DNA of 64,000 nt. It comes from Eledone cirrhosa (Eukaryota; Mollusca; Cephalopoda; Octopoda; Eledonidae). The position numbers were made by a program, and so were the translations under genes. The first letter of the stretch is position 1; each line of letters begins with the position of its first letter. Positions 54,133 to 64,000 of the stretch are shown piece after piece. The stretch spans positions 11,773,506-11,837,505 of the forward strand of contig OZ024743.1 in assembly GCA_964016885.1 (NCBI GenBank), written 5' to 3'. The notes below the pieces were generated by a model. It had not been told where the DNA came from, did not search any database, and saw nothing but the letters and a program-made list of their open reading frames with translations.

Positions 54133-54753
54133 ACTCTTTTCTTTAAATTCGACCTCTGGAGATACCTTAATTTTATTTTAAGATGAGAGTCGGCTTACCA
54201 GCTTATCAATAGTCATCTTTAATGTCAATAATTTTTTACAAGTTAGCTTGTTAACATGTACAGAAAGATTTATTCTGGAAGAAGCGCCATTTCTTTTGAA
54301 ATCATCTTCAATAGATGTTACTGGAGAATGAAATGTATGCATCTTCATTTCATATCGAGACTTGATTCGTTGATTAGAATTGAAGCGTGATTTATAGGTT
54401 CAAATTTGACATTAATAGGCATATATATATATATATATAGAAGTGGTTACACAACACTTAGTTCACTATACCGAGAACAATTGTTTCACCTTCGCGGATC
54501 CTTAGCTCGTAAGCTAGGTAGAGTTCGTTCGTGTCTGTGTGTGTGTGTGTCGTTGTTACGCAATGCCGACGAAAGAAAGCCGCGTCGAAAGAAATACAAA
54601 TCGAAAGAAAAATAAAAAAAAAGTCGAAAGATGGCGGCGCGGCGGTGGTTGTCGGAATGAATTGGAACGATCGAACGAACGAATGAACTCTACCTAACTC
54701 GTCCCATGGACTGAGTGCTCTACCACTACGGATATTACCTTCCAGTTTTCTAC

Positions 54754-54817
<64 letters not shown>

Positions 54818-54818
<1 letters not shown>

Positions 54819-55005
54819 CGAAGGAAATGTGGTAAGGAACCAGGTGGACCATAACGCACCAAAGTACTCAATACTTGAGGTAGTAGAGTGGGTAATAGGA
54901 ACCAGTAAGACCCCGACAGCTGAGCTCAAACCGTTTCGACGGCTAATTCTGGGCGGAATTAGCCGTCGAAACGGCCTGAGCTCAGCTGTCGGGGTCTTAC
55001 TGGTT

Positions 55006-55007
<2 letters not shown>
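54818..55007 (+). mobile_element. 190-bp foldback, unit 3
   Basis: Differs from unit 1 by one arm substitution (GCTCAAACCG). This is the last unit with the foldback. Confidence 0.9.
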
Positions 55008-55039
<32 letters not shown>

Positions 55040-55202
55040 AATTAAAATACTAGAGTATGTTGGAGTTAAACACTTTCATCATATTATAGAAATGACAGTC
55101 AAGATATAGCTCAATGTAATTAAACAGAGCCGAAGAATTATGAAAATAAACCAAGTTTTTGGCTTGTATTGGCCGATAGTGCTTCTTATAGCTTTACTTG
55201 CC

Positions 55203-55228
55203 CTGATGAGTCCTTAATAGGACGAAAC
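55203..55228 (+). ncRNA. Hammerhead-ribozyme-like core, unit 3
   Basis: Identical core; the flanking (TA)n is shorter than in units 1-2. Confidence 0.5.
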
Positions 55229-55282
55229 ATTGTTGGCTAATAAAGACTTTTGATGTATTGAAGGCTTCTTTGGTTTATTTTC

Positions 55283-55397
<115 letters not shown>

Positions 55398-55633
55398 GTG
55401 CGTGTATGTATGCATATATTTAATACATTTTTAATATATATTTAATATATTTAATATTTTTAATTTTTGTGGCATGGCTTGAGCCGCTAATTTTTATTTC
55501 ATCAAAAGTAATTAGTATTCAAAAAGTTAAATCTGTACATATTCATGAGAACTAAGACATTTTGCTATATCACATTACATACAAAATAAATTGAATTCAA
55601 TGATATGAATAAAGTTGATCACCGTAAACGAAA

Positions 55634-55820
55634 GCATCGGTTGTTCAATTGTAGAATGCACGCTTTATTATTATTATTACGGCCCTTTACGGTCTGAGTC
55701 CAAATCCGCCGAGGTTAGCTTCGCCCTTCATACTTACGGGGTCGATAAAATAAAGTACCAGTAACGACTTACCCATCCCTCGAAATTGCTGGCCTTGTGC
55801 CTATATAAGAAACCATTATT
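55634..55820 (+). repeat. Half tRNA-Gly(CCC) fused to SINE tail, unit 3
   Basis: Last copy with D-loop CAATTGTAG. Confidence 0.85.
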
Positions 55821-56013
55821 ATTATTGTTACTGTAAATAATATCATGTTTGTACAGTTTTTATCATAAATGTTGTTATTGATTGAATGGTAAGAATTAAC
55901 AATAAATTATATGTAAAATATCGAATGAGAACTAAGACATCTTGCTATATCACATTACATACAAAATAAATTGAATTCAATGATATGAATAAAGTTGATC
56001 ACCGAAAACGAGA

Positions 56014-56084
56014 GCATCGGTTGTTCAATGGTAGAATGCACGCTTCCCACGTGTGCGATCCGGGTTCGATTCCCGGCCGATGCA
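56014..56084 (+). tRNA. tRNA-Gly(CCC)-like, unit 4
   Basis: GAATGCACGC form; the downstream block changes class here (ACACACATTTC in place of ACAAATATTTC). Confidence 0.75.
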
Positions 56085-56881
56085 TAATTCTCTCTATACT
56101 TTTAGTTCTTGAAAACTCTTAGTTTGATTTCAATACTTTAATCCTCTTGCTAGTTGTTGAATGTTCTAGTATGATTTCAGGGAATTAATTTCGTGTAATA
56201 AAAATGTCCTTGAGGAAACAAATATATATTCAGCAAGACAGTGTCAATCTTTAAGAGAGCATCAACATTCCGAATATTTTGAATTATTGTGGCATGGCTT
56301 GAGCCGCTAATTTTTATTTCATCAAAAGTAATTAGTATTCAAAAAGTTAAATCTCTACATATTTATATTCTTGTGTAACACACATTTCATTCATTTTACA
56401 TAAGACATATTCTTTTCTTCACTTCGGTGAAATATTTTATAATCCTAGAATATAGAAATAGATGTTACTGGACAATGGAATGTATGTATCTTCATTTCAT
56501 ACCGAGACTTGATTCGTTGATTAGAATTGTAATATGACGTTATATCTATGTATCTATCTAAAAAGAAAGACTAAGAATTATAGAGAGAGATCGCTAAAAC
56601 GCCCAATGCCGTTCCTAGGGCATTGATAATTTGAAATATCTTTTTCTCAAAACACTTACAGGACCATAAGTAATACATGTGTAAAGTTTGAAAACAATCG
56701 GTTGGGTGGTTCTCGAGTTTTAGGGAGTCAGACTGACAGACAGACAGACATCATTAGTTGTAGATATATAAATTATACTCAGCTTAGTATTGAGTACCTT
56801 ACTTACAGCGCTAAAAGTATAAAATGAACCCACTACACTCCAATGCTATATATGTATAAAATCTATGCCAAAAGTTCGTAA

Positions 56882-56952
56882 GCATCGGTGGTTCAGTGGT
56901 AGAATTCTCGCCTGCCACGCGGGAGGCCCGGGTTCAATTCCCGGCCGATGCA
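56882..56952 (+). tRNA. tRNA-Gly(GCC), unit 4
   Basis: Standard CCGATGC acceptor, identical to the 15565 gene; T10 tract just downstream. Confidence 0.95.
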
Positions 56953-57595
56953 ACACTTTTTTTTTTTAAATTCGACCTCTGGAGATACCTTAATTTTATT
57001 TTAAGATGAGAGTCGGCTTACCAGCTTATCAATAGTCATCTTTAATTTCAATAATTTTTTACAAGTTAGCTTGTTAACATGTACAGAAAGATTTATTCTG
57101 GAAGAAGCGCCATTTCTTTTGAAATCATCTTCAATAGATGTTACTGGAGAATGAAATGTATGCATCTTCATTTCATATCGAGACTTGATTCGTTGATTAG
57201 AATTGAAGCGTGATTTATAGGTTCAAATTTGACATTAATAGGCATATATATATATATATATATAGAAGTGGTTACACAACACTTAGTTCACCATACCGAG
57301 AACAATTGTTTCACCTTCGCGGATCCTTAGCTCGTAAGCTAGGTAGAGTTCGTTCGTGTCTGTGTGTGTGTGTGTGTCGTTGTTACGCAATGCCGACGAA
57401 AGAAAGCCGCGTCGAAAGAAATACAAATCGAAATAAAAATAAAAAAATAGTCGAAAGATGGCGGCGCGGCGGTGGTTGTCGGAATGAATTGGAACGATCG
57501 AACGAACGAACGAACTCTACCTAACTCGTCCCATGGACTGAGTGCTCTACCACTACGGATATTACCTTCCAGTTTTCTACCACACACACACACAT

Positions 57596-57637
<42 letters not shown>

Positions 57638-57801
57638 GAATTAAAATACTAGAGTGTGTTGGAGTTAAACACCCTCATCATATTATAGAAATGACAGTAA
57701 AGATATAGCTCAATGTAATTAAACAGAGCCGAAGAATTATGAAAATAAACCAAGTTTTTGGCTTGTATTGGCCGATAGTGCTTCTTATAGCTTTACTTGC
57801 C

Positions 57802-57827
57802 CTGATGAGTCCTTAATAGGACGAAAC
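57802..57827 (+). ncRNA. Hammerhead-ribozyme-like core, unit 4
   Basis: Identical core. The 190-bp foldback is absent from this unit; a plain (CA)n(TA)n tract occupies its place at about 57580-57636. Confidence 0.5.
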
Positions 57828-57881
57828 ATTGTTGGCTAATAAAGACTTTTGATGTATTGAAGGCTTCTTTGGTTTATATTC

Positions 57882-57939
<58 letters not shown>

Positions 57940-57941
57940 AA

Positions 57942-57994
<53 letters not shown>

Positions 57995-58222
57995 ATGTAT
58001 GCATATATTTAATACATTTTTAATATATATTTAATATATTTAATATTTTTAATTTTTGTGGCATGGCTTGAGCCACTAATTTTTATTTCATCAAAAGTAA
58101 TTAGTATTCAAAAAGTTAAATCTGTACATATTCATGAGAACTAAGACAATTTGCTATATCACATTACATACAAAATAAATTGAATTCAATGATATGAATA
58201 AAGTTGATCACCGTAAACGAAA

Positions 58223-58410
58223 GCATCGGTTGTTCAATGGTAGAATGCACGCTTTATTATTATTATTACGGCCCTTTACGGTCTGAGTCCAAATCCGCCG
58301 AGGTTAGCTTCGCCCTTCATACTTACGGGGTCGATAAAATAAAGTACCAGTAACGACTTACCCATCCCTCGAAATTGCTGGCCTTGTGCCTATATAAGAA
58401 ACCATTATTA
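58223..58410 (+). repeat. Half tRNA-Gly(CCC) fused to SINE tail, unit 4
   Basis: Same junction but with the D-loop CAATGGTAG of the full-length gene. Confidence 0.85.
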
Positions 58411-58602
58411 TTATTGTTACTGTAAATAATATCATGTTTGTACAGTTTTTATCATAAATGTTGTTATTGATTGAATGGTAAGAATTAACAATAAATTATA
58501 TGTAAAATATCGAATGAGAACTAAGACATCTTGCTATATCACATTACATACAAAATAAATTGAATTCAATGATATGAATAAAGTTGATCACCGAAAACGA
58601 GA

Positions 58603-58673
58603 GCATCGGTTGTTCAATGGTAGAATTCACGCTTCCCACGTGTGCGATCCGGGTTCGATTCCCGGCCGATGCA
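58603..58673 (+). tRNA. tRNA-Gly(CCC)-like, unit 5
   Basis: GAATTCACGC form, as in units 2 and 6. Confidence 0.75.
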
Positions 58674-59466
58674 TAATTCTCTCTATACTTTTAGTTCTTG
58701 AAAACTCTTAGTTTGATTTCAATACTTTAATCCTCTTGCTAGTTGTTGAATGTTCTAGTATGATTTCAGGGAATTAATTTCGTGTAATAAAAATGTCCTT
58801 GAGGAAACAAATATATATTCAGCAAGACAGTGTCAATCTTTAAGAGAGCATCAACATTCCGAATATTTTGAATTATTGTGGCATGGCTTGAGCCGCTAAT
58901 TTTTATTTCATCAAAAGTAATTAGTATTCAAAAAGTTAAATCTCTACATATTTATATTCTTGTGTAACACACATTTCATTCATTTTACATAAGACATATT
59001 CTTTTCTTCACTTCGGTGAAATATTTTATAATCCTAGAATATAGAAATAGATGTTACTGGACAATGGAATGTATATATCTTCATTTCATACCGAGACTTG
59101 ATTCGTTGATTAGAATTGTAATATGACGTTATATCTATGTATCTATCTAAAAAGAAAGACTAAGAATTATAGAGAGAGATCGCTAAAACGCCCAATGCCG
59201 TTCCTAGGGCATTGATAATTTGAAATATCTTTTTCTCAAAACACTTACAGGACCATAAGTAATACATGTGTAAAGTTTGAAAACAATCGGTTGGGTGGTT
59301 CTCGAGTTTTAGGGAGTCAGACTGACAGACAGACATCATTAGTTGTAGATATATAAATTATACTCAGCTTAGTATTGAGTACCTTACTTACAGCGCTAAA
59401 AGTATAAAATGAACCCACTACACTCCAATGCTATATATGTATAAAATCTATGCCAAAAGTTCGTAA

Positions 59467-59537
59467 GCATCGGTGGTTCAGTGGTAGAATTCTCGCCTGC
59501 CACGCGGGAGGCCCGGGTTCAATTCCCGGCCGATGCA
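59467..59537 (+). tRNA. tRNA-Gly(GCC), unit 5
   Basis: Identical to the unit 4 gene. Confidence 0.95.
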
Positions 59538-60168
59538 ACACTTTTTTTTTTTAAATTCGACCTCTGGAGATACCTTAATTTTATTTTAAGATGAGAGTCG
59601 GCTTACCAGCTTATCAATAGTCATCTTTAATTTCAATAATTTTTTACAAGTTAGCTTGTTAACATGTACAGAAAGATTTATTCTGGAAGAAGCGCCATTT
59701 CTTTTGAAATCATCTTCAATAGATGTTACTGGAGAATGAAATGTATGCATCTTCATTTCATATCGAGACTTGATTCGTTGATTAGAATTGAAGCGTGATT
59801 TATAGGTTCAAATTTGACATTAATAGGCATATATATATATATATATATATATAGAAGTGGTTACACAACACTTAGTTCACCATACCGAGAACAATTGTTT
59901 CACCTTCGCGGATCCTTAGCTCGTAAGCTAGGTAGAGTTCGTTCGTGTCTGTGTGTGAGTGTGTGTCGTTGTTACGCAATGCCGACGAAAGAAAGCCGCG
60001 TCGAAAGAAATACAAATCGAAATAAAAATAAAAAAATAGTCGAAAGATGGCGGCGCGGCGGTGGTTGTCGGAATGAATTGGAACGATCGAACGAACGAAC
60101 GAACTCTACCTAACTCGTCCCATGGACTGAGTGCTCTACCACTACGGATATTACCTTCCAGTTTTCTA

Positions 60169-60231
<63 letters not shown>

Positions 60232-60394
60232 AATTAAAATACTAGAGTGTGTTGGAGTTAAACACCCTCATCATATTATAGAAATGACAGTAAAGATATA
60301 GCTCAATGTAATTAAACAGAGCCGAAGAATTATGAAAATAAACCAAGTTTTTGGCTTGTATTGGCCGATAGTGCTTCTTATAGCTTTACTTGCC

Positions 60395-60420
60395 CTGATG
60401 AGTCCTTAATAGGACGAAAC
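60395..60420 (+). ncRNA. Hammerhead-ribozyme-like core, unit 5
   Basis: Identical core; no foldback in this unit. Confidence 0.5.
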
Positions 60421-60474
60421 ATTGTTGGCTAATAAAGACTTTTGATGTATTGAAGGCTTCTTTGGTTTATATTC

Positions 60475-60593
<119 letters not shown>

Positions 60594-60821
60594 ATGTATG
60601 CATATATTTAATACATTTTTAATATATATTTAATATATTTAATATTTTTAATTTTTGTGGCATGGCTTGAGCCGCTAATTTTTATTTCATCAAAAGTAAT
60701 TAGTATTCAAAAAGTTAAATCTGTACATATTCATGAGAACTAAGACAATTTGCTATATCACATTACATACAAAATAAATTGAATTCAATGATATGAATAA
60801 AGTTGATCACCGTAAACGAAA

Positions 60822-61010
60822 GCATCGGTTGTTCAATGGTAGAATGCACGCTTTATTATTATTATTACGGCCCTTTACGGTCTGAGTCCAAATCCGCCGA
60901 GGTTAGCTTCGCCCTTCATACTTACGGGGTCGATAAAATAAAGTACCAGTAACGACTTACCCATCCCTCGAAATTGCTGGCCTTGTGCCTATATAAGAAA
61001 CCATTATTAT
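60822..61010 (+). repeat. Half tRNA-Gly(CCC) fused to SINE tail, unit 5
   Basis: D-loop CAATGGTAG; same fusion junction. Confidence 0.85.
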
Positions 61011-61201
61011 TATTGTTACTGTAAATAATATCATGTTTGTACAGTTTTTATCATAAATGTTGTTATTGATTGAATGGTAAGAATTAACAATAAATTATAT
61101 GTAAAATATCGAATGAGAACTAAGACATCTTGCTATATCACATTACATACAAAATAAATTGAATTCAATGATATGAATAAAGTTGATCACCGAAAACGAG
61201 A

Positions 61202-61272
61202 GCATCGGTTGTTCAATGGTAGAATTCACGCTTCCCACGTGTGCGATCCGGGTTCGATTCCCGGCCGATGCA
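61202..61272 (+). tRNA. tRNA-Gly(CCC)-like, unit 6
   Basis: GAATTCACGC form. Confidence 0.75.
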
Positions 61273-62065
61273 TAATTCTCTCTATACTTTTAGTTCTTGA
61301 AAACTCTTAGTTTGATTTCAATACTTTAATCCTCTTGCTAGTTGTTGAATGTTCTAGTATGATTTCAGGGAATTAATTTCGTGTAATAAAAATGTCCTTG
61401 AGGAAACAAATATATATTCAGCAAGACAGTGTCAATCTTTAAGAGAGCATCAACATTCCGAATATTTTGAATTATTGTGGCATGGCTTGAGCCGCTAATT
61501 TTTATTTCATCAAAAGTAATTAGTATTCAAAAAGTTAAATCTCTACATATTTATATTCTTGTGTAACACACATTTCATTCATTTTACATAAGACATATTC
61601 TTTTCTTCACTTCGGTGAAATATTTTATAATCCTAGAATATAGAAATAGATGTTACTGGACAATGGAATGTATATATCTTCATTTCATACCGAGACTTGA
61701 TTCGTTGATTAGAATTGTAATATGACGTTATATCTATGTATCTATCTAAAAAGAAAGACTAAGAATTATAGAGAGAGATCGCTAAAACGCCCAATGCCGT
61801 TCCTAGGGCATTGATAATTTGAAATATCTTTTTCTCAAAACACTTACAGGACCATAAGTAATACATGTGTAAAGTTTGAAAACAATCGGTTGGGTGGTTC
61901 TCGAGTTTCAGGGAGTCAGACTGACAGACAGACATCATTAGTTGTAGATATATAAATTATACTCAGCTTAGTATTGAGTACCTTACTTACAGCGCTAAAA
62001 GTATAAAATGAACCCACTACACTCCAATGCTATATATGTATAAAATCTATGCCAAAAGTTCGTAA

Positions 62066-62136
62066 GCATCGGTGGTTCAGTGGTAGAATTCTCGCCTGCC
62101 ACGCGGGAGGCCCGGGTTCAATTCCCGGCCGATGCA
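62066..62136 (+). tRNA. tRNA-Gly(GCC), unit 6
   Basis: Identical to units 4 and 5. Confidence 0.95.
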
Positions 62137-62767
62137 ACACTTTTTTTTTTTAAATTCGACCTCTGGAGATACCTTAATTTTATTTTAAGATGAGAGTCGG
62201 CTTACCAGCTTATCAATAGTCATCTTTAATTTCAATAATTTTTTACAAGTTAGCTTGTTAACATGTACAGAAAGATTTATTCTGGAAGAAGCGCCATTTC
62301 TTTTGAAATCATCTTCAATAGATGTTACTGGAGAATGAAATGTATGCATCTTCATTTCATATCGAGACTTGATTCGTTGATTAGAATTGAAGCGTGATTT
62401 ATAGGTTCAAATTTGACATTAATAGGCATATATATATATATATATATATATAGAAGTGGTTACACAACACTTAGTTCACCATACCGAGAACAATTGTTTC
62501 ACCTTCGCGGATCCTTAGCTCGTAAGCTAGGTAGAGTTCGTTCGTGTCTGTGTGTGAGTGTGTGTCGTTGTTACGCAATGCCGACGAAAGAAAGCCGCGT
62601 CGAAAGAAATACAAATCGAAATAAAAATAAAAAAATAGTCGAAAGATGGCGGCGCGGCGGTGGTTGTCGGAATGAATTGGAACGATCGAACGAACGAACG
62701 AACTCTACCTAACTCGTCCCATGGACTGAGTGCTCTACCACTACGGATATTACCTTCCAGTTTTCTA

Positions 62768-62827
<60 letters not shown>

Positions 62828-62991
62828 GAATTAAAATACTAGAGTGTGTTGGAGTTAAACACCCTCATCATATTATAGAAATGACAGTAAAGATATAGCT
62901 CAATGTAATTAAACAGAGCCGAAGAATTATGAAAATAAACCAAGTTTTTGGCTTGTATTGGCCGATAGTGCTTCTTATAGCTTTACTTGCC

Positions 62992-63017
62992 CTGATGAGT
63001 CCTTAATAGGACGAAAC
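62992..63017 (+). ncRNA. Hammerhead-ribozyme-like core, unit 6
   Basis: Identical core; no foldback in this unit. Confidence 0.5.
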
Positions 63018-63071
63018 ATTGTTGGCTAATAAAGACTTTTGATGTATTGAAGGCTTCTTTGGTTTATATTC

Positions 63072-63190
<119 letters not shown>

Positions 63191-63418
63191 ATGTATGCAT
63201 ATATTTAATACATTTTTAATATATATTTAATATATTTAATATTTTTAATTTTTGTGGCATGGCTTGAGCCGCTAATTTTTATTTCATCAAAAGTAATTAG
63301 TATTCAAAAAGTTAAATCTGTACATATTCATGAGAACTAAGACAATTTGCTATATCACATTACATACAAAATAAATTGAATTCAATGATATGAATAAAGT
63401 TGATCACCGTAAACGAAA

Positions 63419-63610
63419 GCATCGGTTGTTCAATGGTAGAATGCACGCTTTATTATTATTATTACGGCCCTTTACGGTCTGAGTCCAAATCCGCCGAGGT
63501 TAGCTTCGCCCTTCATACTTACGGGGTCGATAAAATAAAGTACCAGTAACGACTTACCCATCCCTCGAAATTGCTGGCCTTGTGCCTATATAAGAAACCA
63601 TTATTATTAT
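63419..63610 (+). repeat. Half tRNA-Gly(CCC) fused to SINE tail, unit 6
   Basis: D-loop CAATGGTAG; last complete copy in the window. Confidence 0.85.
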
Positions 63611-63798
63611 TGTTACTGTAAATAATATCATGTTTGTACAGTTTTTATCATAAATGTTGTTATTGATTGAATGGTAAGAATTAACAATAAATTATATGTA
63701 AAATATCGAATGAGAACTAAGACATCTTGCTATATCACATTACATACAAAATTAATTGAATTCAATGATATGAATAAAGTTGATCACCGAAAACGAGA

Positions 63799-63869
63799 GC
63801 ATCGGTTGTTCAATGGTAGAATGCACGCTTCCCACGTGTGCGATCCGGGTTCGATTCCCGGCCGATGCA
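63799..63869 (+). tRNA. tRNA-Gly(CCC)-like, unit 7 (unit cut by window edge)
   Basis: GAATGCACGC form. The unit continues to 64000 without change, so the array extends beyond the window. Confidence 0.75.
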
Positions 63870-64000
63870 TAATTCTCTCTATACTTTTAGTTCTTGAAAA
63901 CTCTTAGTTTGATTTCAATACTTTAATCCTCTTGCTAGTTGTTGAATGTTCTAGTATGATTTCAGGGAATTAATTTCGTGTAATAAAAATGTCCTTGAGG

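Overview
The window looks like gene-poor, repeat-dominated DNA from a cephalopod mollusc, most likely an octopus (inference). The reasons are tRNA-derived SINEs with the cephalopod-type tail, several non-LTR retrotransposon lineages, a Penelope-like element, and very long TA, TATG and TG microsatellites. Nothing looks prokaryotic. Very little is ordinary host protein-coding sequence: a 3'-truncated HSP70 N-terminus (963-1532) and one plausible terminal exon for a secreted, heavily N-glycosylated unknown protein (5276-6032, with splice acceptor, ORF and poly(A) signal).

Layout. 0-8 kb: HSP70 fragment, two decayed LINE reverse-transcriptase remnants (1610-2040 and 6200-7600, minus strand), a SINE, microsatellites and the secreted-protein exon. 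8.9-15.7 kb: a loose tRNA cluster (Gly-GCC, His-GTG, Gly-GCC, a decayed Gly-CCC, Gly-CCC, Gly-GCC) with an 803-bp foldback at 10.3-11.1 kb and a full SINE at 13.9 kb. 16.9-20.7 kb: an RTE-like retrotransposon with one uninterrupted 1087-codon ORF that carries a PHD finger inside the polymerase protein. 21.6-27.5 kb: dispersed pieces of the later tandem array, a solo LTR, a deleted CR1/Jockey-type LINE, a foldback and a short derivative of the next LINE. 27.70-29.87 kb: a compact non-autonomous LTR retrotransposon on the minus strand with matching LTRs, 4-bp target duplications and a tRNA-Trp-type primer site. 31.4-39.2 kb: a LINE with C-terminal C2H2 fingers, broken by one in-frame stop, then a Jockey/CR1-type LINE lodged in its microsatellite tail, then an internally deleted derivative. 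39.4-45.1 kb: a Penelope-like element (YVDD polymerase plus GIY-YIG endonuclease) between two copies of a direct repeat.

47.13-64.0 kb, running off the right edge: a head-to-tail tandem array of 2.6-2.87-kb units. Each unit has a tRNA-Gly(CCC)-like gene, an intact tRNA-Gly(GCC) gene, a hammerhead-ribozyme-like motif inside a 145-bp inverted-repeat module, and a half tRNA fused to a SINE tail. Units 1-3 also carry a 190-bp foldback that units 4-6 lack. The parts of the unit occur singly at 13.9-15.8 kb and 21.65-22.35 kb, so the array looks assembled from this same locus.

The most unusual points are the tRNA/ribozyme-like array, the recurrence of CTGANGA-hairpin-GAAA modules in unrelated repeat families, the internally deleted LINE derivatives, and the LTR element whose primer site matches a tRNA for about 30 bases. 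All calls come from reading the sequence; no search or folding program was run.
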